Positions 59,480 to 64,000 of a DNA stretch of 64,000 nucleotides are shown here, piece after piece. Source of the stretch: Pseudomonas monsensis. Its GTDB lineage: Bacteria; Pseudomonadota; Gammaproteobacteria; Pseudomonadales; Pseudomonadaceae. Location of the stretch: NCBI RefSeq assembly GCF_014268495.2, contig NZ_CP077087.1, positions 5,523,501-5,587,500 on the forward strand, written 5' to 3'. The notes under the pieces were generated by a model. It was not told where the DNA came from. It ran no database searches and worked only from the letters and a program-made list of their open reading frames with translations. A program made the translations under genes and the position numbers. Every line of letters starts with the position of its first letter. Position 1 is the first letter of the stretch.

Positions 59480-61783
59480 TTACTTACCGAGCGAAATCTT
59501 TGGCGCCCACGTCAGCCACTCATCCTCGAACTTGTCGAACAGCGGGAACGTCTGCTCAGCCCGCGCCGGATTGCCCATGCGTTCACCGTCCGGCGTAGCG
59601 AAAGCAATCCCACCCTGAATCGCCGTCTCCAGCGATTCCGTTCGCACCGTCAGCCCGTTGAACAAGCCGATATCAAAACCGACACCACTGGAGTTCCAGA
59701 ACCGGCTACCGCTACGTACCAACGGCGCGTATTTTGGCTCGATCAGAATATGCACCAACACTCGATCAGCGGTCTGCCCCAGTTCATAACCGGTGACTTT
59801 ACCCACGGTAATTTCACGGTAAGTCACCGGCACCCCCGGTTTCAGCGAACCACGACGGGCCGCACTCAAGACCAGACTCAGACCCGCCTCTTGCTTGGTC
59901 ACTTCCGGCGCATTGGCCAAGGCAACAAAGTTCTTCTGCGGGCCGAGGTTCTTCGCCGCCGGCTGCACTTCGATGTATTGCCCAGTGACCAGGGTTTCCA
60001 GATTCTGGGTCTTGATCAGACCCAACTCCGGTTTGACCACCCAGAACTGACTGCCCACCCGGGCAATCTTCTCCGGCACTTCAGTGATGCGCGCGGTGAG
60101 GATGACCGACTGCAGGTCGTCGGTCAGATCAACGCTTTCGATCTTGCCGACATCCAGCCCCTTGAAGCGAACCGGGGTGCCGCTGCGCAAACCATCGGCG
60201 CGATCAACCTTGATCGTCACCACCGCGCCTTTCTGATTGGCTTCGTCATGATTGGCGAACAGACGGAAGCGCGGAATGCGCTTCTGCAACGGCGCTTTGG
60301 CTTGCGGCGTTTCGAAAGCAATACCGCCGGCCATCAGGGTCTGCAGCGACTCACTCTTCACCTGAATCCCGCCTGTCAGACCACCGGTCAGGGTGATACC
60401 GCTGACATTCCAGAAGCGGGTCGATGCGTTGACCAGGTTTTCGTACTCCTTCTCGATGTGCACACCGATGACCAGTTGCTTGCGGGTCTTGGAGAACTGA
60501 TAGCTCTGCACCGACCCGACCTTGACCTGTTTGTACAGAATCGGGCTGCCGACATCGATGGAACCGAGGACGTCAGTGAACAGCACCAGGTGCAGCCCCG
60601 GCGAACGCAGATCCAGCGGCGGCGCTTTGGGGCGTGCCTCGAATTCACGTTTCGGTGCAGCCCCTTTATCACCCGGACGCACGGCGATGTAGTTGCCTTT
60701 CACCAACGCTTCCAGGCCGGTGATACCGGCCAGGGAAATCGATGGTTTAACTACCCAGAATTGCGTGCCGTCGACCAGATAATCCTCAGCCAGAGGATCA
60801 AGCGTCAGCTCGGCGGTGGCGCTGTTCAGATCCGGATCAACTTTCAACGCTTTCAGGTTGCCGACCTGAATGCCCTTGTACATCACCGGCGTTCGACCGG
60901 CCTGCAGGCCTTCGAAGTCACTGAGTTTGACCTTGACCCGAATGCCGGCAGCGGCGGCGTCGAAGTCTTCGTACAGACGGAACGGCAGACTCGGGTCAGT
61001 CGGCGGACTGTCCTTGCGATTCTCCGGTGTGGCGAAAGCGATACCACCGGCGACGATGCTCGCCAGGGATTCGCTGCGCACTTTCACGCCGGACAGGTTG
61101 GCGTCGATGCTGATGCCGCTGGCGTTCCAGAACCGCGTGTGTTTGCGCACCAGTTTGGCGTAGGTTGGCTCGATGAAGACTTTGAGTTCAACGGTGCTCT
61201 GGTCTTCTGACAGCACGTAGCTTTTGATCTGACCGACCTTGATCTGCTTGTAGAACACCGGACTGCCGCGGTTCAGCGAACCGAGGCGATCGGCCTTGAT
61301 GGTCAGGTGCAGGCCGGGCTTGGAGTCCGACAGCGGCGGCTCTTCGGCCAGGGCCTTGAACTTGCGGGCGGGCTCGCCTTCACCGGGACTGATCGCGACG
61401 TAATTCCCGGACACCAGGGTTTCCAGGCCGGTGATACCGGCCAGGGTCACACTCGGTTTCACCAGCCAGAAGCGCGTGCTGGTCTTGAGGTATTGCTCGA
61501 CGTCCTTGTTCATCTCGACGGTGGCGATCACGCCCTTGGAGTTGCCTTCGTCATCGAGTTTGAGCGCCTTGACCTTACCGACCGACATGCCCTTGTACAT
61601 GACCTCGGTCTTGTTGGCCTGAATGCCTTCGCCGCTTTCGAAGCGAACCTGGATTTCAACACCGGTTTCCGTATAGGCACGCCAGCCAAGCCAGCCTCCG
61701 ATGATCAACGCGATCAAGGGCAACACCCAAATGGCGGACCAGTTCGAGGCCGGTCGGGTTTTCGCTACAGGCAAATCAGTCAT
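59480..61783 (-). CDS. pqiB: Six-MCE-domain intermembrane lipid transport protein (PqiB/LetB type)
   Basis: A 767-residue protein with one N-terminal membrane anchor (WVLPLIALIIGGWLGW, residues 20-35) and six MCE domains across the periplasmic part. Each has the form of a G-x-P-V-x-Y/F-K or similar strand followed by VGxV/I (for example TEVMYKGMSVGKV, SPVFYKQIKVGQI, TPVRFKGLDVGKI). Six is between PqiB (3) and LetB (7) of E. coli. Such proteins stack as hexameric rings to make a tunnel for phospholipids between the membranes. It overlaps the PqiA-like gene upstream by 8 bases. Confidence 0.88.
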   Translation of the reverse strand: MTDLPVAKTRPASNWSAIWVLPLIALIIGGWLGWRAYTETGVEIQVRFESGEGIQANKTEVMYKGMSVGKVKALKLDDEGNSKGVIATVEMNKDVEQYLKTSTRFWLVKPSVTLAGITGLETLVSGNYVAISPGEGEPARKFKALAEEPPLSDSKPGLHLTIKADRLGSLNRGSPVFYKQIKVGQIKSYVLSEDQSTVELKVFIEPTYAKLVRKHTRFWNASGISIDANLSGVKVRSESLASIVAGGIAFATPENRKDSPPTDPSLPFRLYEDFDAAAAGIRVKVKLSDFEGLQAGRTPVMYKGIQVGNLKALKVDPDLNSATAELTLDPLAEDYLVDGTQFWVVKPSISLAGITGLEALVKGNYIAVRPGDKGAAPKREFEARPKAPPLDLRSPGLHLVLFTDVLGSIDVGSPILYKQVKVGSVQSYQFSKTRKQLVIGVHIEKEYENLVNASTRFWNVSGITLTGGLTGGIQVKSESLQTLMAGGIAFETPQAKAPLQKRIPRFRLFANHDEANQKGAVVTIKVDRADGLRSGTPVRFKGLDVGKIESVDLTDDLQSVILTARITEVPEKIARVGSQFWVVKPELGLIKTQNLETLVTGQYIEVQPAAKNLGPQKNFVALANAPEVTKQEAGLSLVLSAARRGSLKPGVPVTYREITVGKVTGYELGQTADRVLVHILIEPKYAPLVRSGSRFWNSSGVGFDIGLFNGLTVRTESLETAIQGGIAFATPDGERMGNPARAEQTFPLFDKFEDEWLTWAPKISLGK

Positions 61784-62399
61784 GGTCGTCGTCCGACTCC
61801 GTGTTATCCCAAATCAGTCGGGGATCGAAAGTTACTGCGGCGAGCATCGTCAGTATCACCACACTGGCGAAGGCGATGGCGCCAAGGTTGGCTTCGACAC
61901 TGGCAAGCCGGCCGAAGTTGACGACCGCCACCAGAATGGCGATCACAAAAATATCGAGCATCGACCAGCGACCGATGAACTCGATGAAGCGGTACATCCA
62001 GATACGTTGCCGTGCGGACAATGGCTGACGTCGTTGCACCGAAAACAGCAGCAAGGCGATGCCCACCAGCTTGAAGGTCGGCACCAGAATACTGGCGATG
62101 AATACCACGGCGGCAATCGGGATCATGCCGTGCTGCACCAACTGGATCACGCCGGACATGATCGTGCTCGGATCACCCTGCCCCAAAGAACTGACAGTCA
62201 TGATGGGCAGCACGTTGGCCGGAATGTAGATAATCGCCGCTGTAATCAACAGCGCCCAGGTCCGAGCCAGGCTATTGGGACGGCGAGCGTGGACCAGCGC
62301 GCCGCAGCGAGTGCAGCTTTGCTCATCGGTGTCCGCTTCCTGCCTGTTCAATTCGTGGCATTCGGTACAAATCAGAATGCCCGCATCAATCGCCCGCAT
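61776..62399 (-). CDS. PqiA/LetA-type membrane protein, second copy
   Basis: A 207-residue inner-membrane protein, half the size of classical PqiA. A rubredoxin-like cysteine site (ICTEC and SCTRCG) precedes four membrane segments with IYIPANVLPIMTV, the PqiA hallmark. The start at 62399 has AGGAGAGG at a good distance; an ATG two codons earlier (62405) is also possible. Together with the neighbouring half-size protein it probably forms the full PqiA/LetA unit that feeds lipid to the MCE tunnel. Confidence 0.87.
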   Translation of the reverse strand: MRAIDAGILICTECHELNRQEADTDEQSCTRCGALVHARRPNSLARTWALLITAAIIYIPANVLPIMTVSSLGQGDPSTIMSGVIQLVQHGMIPIAAVVFIASILVPTFKLVGIALLLFSVQRRQPLSARQRIWMYRFIEFIGRWSMLDIFVIAILVAVVNFGRLASVEANLGAIAFASVVILTMLAAVTFDPRLIWDNTESDDDHD

Positions 62400-63045
62400 G
62401 AGCATCCTCTCCTGATAACGCCTGCCAGATCTGATGCGGTGACATCACCACTTCCAGCCAGACCTGAACCAACAACAATCCAATGAAACACACCAGGCCC
62501 AGGCCAACGGTGATCGCGGCCATGTCCGCCAGTTTGACGATCGCCACCAGAACGCCCATGAGGTAAACCTCGAGCATTCCCCAGTCTTTGAGGTGGTGGT
62601 AAATGCGGTACAGCAACAAGCCGTAGCTGCGACCGGCATCGAAGCGAATCGTCAGCAACACGAACAACTGGCACAGCAACTTGAGCAACGGTATGGCCAT
62701 GCTGCACAGGAAGACGACGATTGAAACGCCCTGCATGTCGGTGTTGAACAGACCGAGCACGCCACTCCAGACCGTATCCTGCGAAGATTGCCCGAGGATA
62801 TTGAGTTGCATGATGGGCAAAAAGTTTGCCGGGATGTACAACAGCAATGCCGCGATCACCAAGGCAAGGCTGCGCTGCACCACGTTATGGCGATGGGCAT
62901 ACAGTTCGTAACCGCAGCGCGGGCAGATGGCTTTTTCGCCGTGAGCAAGTTGTGGCTTGCGCATCAGCAGGTCGCACTCGTGACAGGCCACCAGGTCTTC
63001 CAGCGGTAATTCTGACAGCCCGCGGGCGTCAACCGACTCTGACAT
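62386..63045 (-). CDS. PqiA/LetA-type membrane protein, first copy
   Basis: A 219-residue inner-membrane protein of the PqiA family. It has a rubredoxin-like zinc site (CHECD and CPRCG), the hallmark LLYIPANFLPIMQL near residue 68 and about four membrane segments. It heads the three-gene operon; its end overlaps the second PqiA-like gene by 14 bases. In E. coli the two halves are one polypeptide, so here the gene is split and translationally coupled. Confidence 0.88.
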   Translation of the reverse strand: MSESVDARGLSELPLEDLVACHECDLLMRKPQLAHGEKAICPRCGYELYAHRHNVVQRSLALVIAALLLYIPANFLPIMQLNILGQSSQDTVWSGVLGLFNTDMQGVSIVVFLCSMAIPLLKLLCQLFVLLTIRFDAGRSYGLLLYRIYHHLKDWGMLEVYLMGVLVAIVKLADMAAITVGLGLVCFIGLLLVQVWLEVVMSPHQIWQALSGEDAHAGD

Positions 63046-63149
63046 ACAGGCTCTGGCTCCGAAAAAGATGGGGCTATTCTAGTGTTCTGATTCGAAAATA
63101 ACTGTGCAAATTTGTTCGCTGACTAAGCAATAATTTTTCTACGGGCAAA

Positions 63150-63183
63150 ACAAAACCCCAACTGCTTTCGCAATTGGGGTTTC
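63150..63183 (-). terminator. Terminator of the rRNA operon
   Basis: AAACCCCAA and TTGGGGTTT form the stem, read on the minus strand after 5S rRNA, and a T-rich stretch follows (63146-63157 on the plus strand is A-rich). Confidence 0.85.
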
Positions 63184-63193
63184 GGAATTTAAT

Positions 63194-63309
63194 CTTGACG
63201 ATGACCTACTCTCACATGGGGAAACCCCACACTACCATCGGCGATGCATCGTTTCACTTCTGAGTTCGGGATGGGATCAGGTGGTTCCAACGCTCTATGG
63301 TCGTCAAGA
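63194..63309 (-). rRNA. rrf: 5S ribosomal RNA
   Basis: The complement of this stretch reads CTTGACGACCATAGAGCG at the 5' side and GTGAGAGTAGGTCATCGTCA at the 3' side, the pairing ends of a gammaproteobacterial 5S rRNA. The centre contains the usual loop A to D elements. The exact ends are estimated within a few bases. Confidence 0.93.
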
Positions 63310-63460
63310 AATTCGGGTACTGACTCGTGACCATTTGGCCTCGCTTCAGCAAATCGGGTATGTGATACAGGTGTCTTGTGAGTTGCGCGAACTTTCGGTT
63401 CGTTTCGTCTTCACACACCGCAATCTGGTCTCTTCGACGCAAATTGCTTGGGTGTTATAT
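63310..63460 (-). other. 23S-5S spacer
   Basis: About 150 bases between the 23S 3' end and 5S. No tRNA gene was seen in it. Confidence 0.6.

Positions 63461-64000
<540 letters not shown>

Overview
The window is a chromosomal segment of a fluorescent Pseudomonas, most likely of the P. fluorescens group. The evidence is the GC-rich coding style, the gene order (mqo / hpt / upp-uraA / hemH / phrB / pagL / murI-moeB-prmC-prfA-hemA / lolB-ispE-tRNA-Gln-prs-rplY-pth-ychF / tRNA-Met / can / rimI-holD / mksFEB / pqi genes / rrn operon), which matches my memory of the P. aeruginosa PA4640-PA4690 region, and REP/REPIN repeats built on GTGGGAGCGAGCTTGCTCGCG. Database identity was not tested.

Layout. 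1-9.3 kb: YajG-like lipoprotein, a small conserved protein, malate:quinone oxidoreductase with a long leader, two small conserved Pseudomonas proteins, purine and uracil salvage (hpt, upp, uraA), ferrochelatase and a TIGR01777 epimerase-like protein. 9.4-19.2 kb: a light-response block made of a renalase-like flavoprotein with a Trp-rich small protein, then a nine-gene overlapping operon (TudS/DUF1722 protein, class II LitR-type MerR regulator, photolyase, NTF2-like protein, SDR, FAD oxidoreductase, DUF1365, Cfa-type methyltransferase, DUF2878). Both units have TGTACA operator pairs at their promoters. 19.2-32.2 kb: conserved core with lipid A deacylase pagL, murI-moeB-prmC-prfA-hemA, lipoproteins, ispE, tRNA-Gln, prs, rplY, pth and ychF.

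32.2-52.9 kb is the more accessory part: a fosmidomycin-resistance-type transporter, a chemoreceptor, tRNA-Met followed by an XRE regulator and a compact HNH-nuclease bacteriocin with an Im9-type immunity protein, a DUF2817 peptidase-like protein, gamma-glutamyltransferase, a DUF6124 gene behind a strongly structured RNA leader, a flavin reductase, a BdlA-like soluble chemoreceptor, two transporters, a Tat-exported acid phosphatase with an unrecognised secreted neighbour, a SET-domain protein behind a lux-box-like palindrome, and carbonic anhydrase. 53-63 kb: rimI with a cryptic DNA polymerase III psi subunit, the MksFEB condensin and a three-gene PqiA/PqiA/MCE lipid-transport operon. The window ends in the 3' part of an rRNA operon on the minus strand (5S and partial 23S).

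The two most promising items for new biology are the DUF6124 leader RNA (about 41945-42157), whose helices can be drawn directly from the sequence, and the light-regulated operon, whose regulator keeps one histidine of the cobalamin site but has lost the rest. The compact bacteriocin next to tRNA-Met comes third. No CRISPR array, prophage or insertion sequence was seen.
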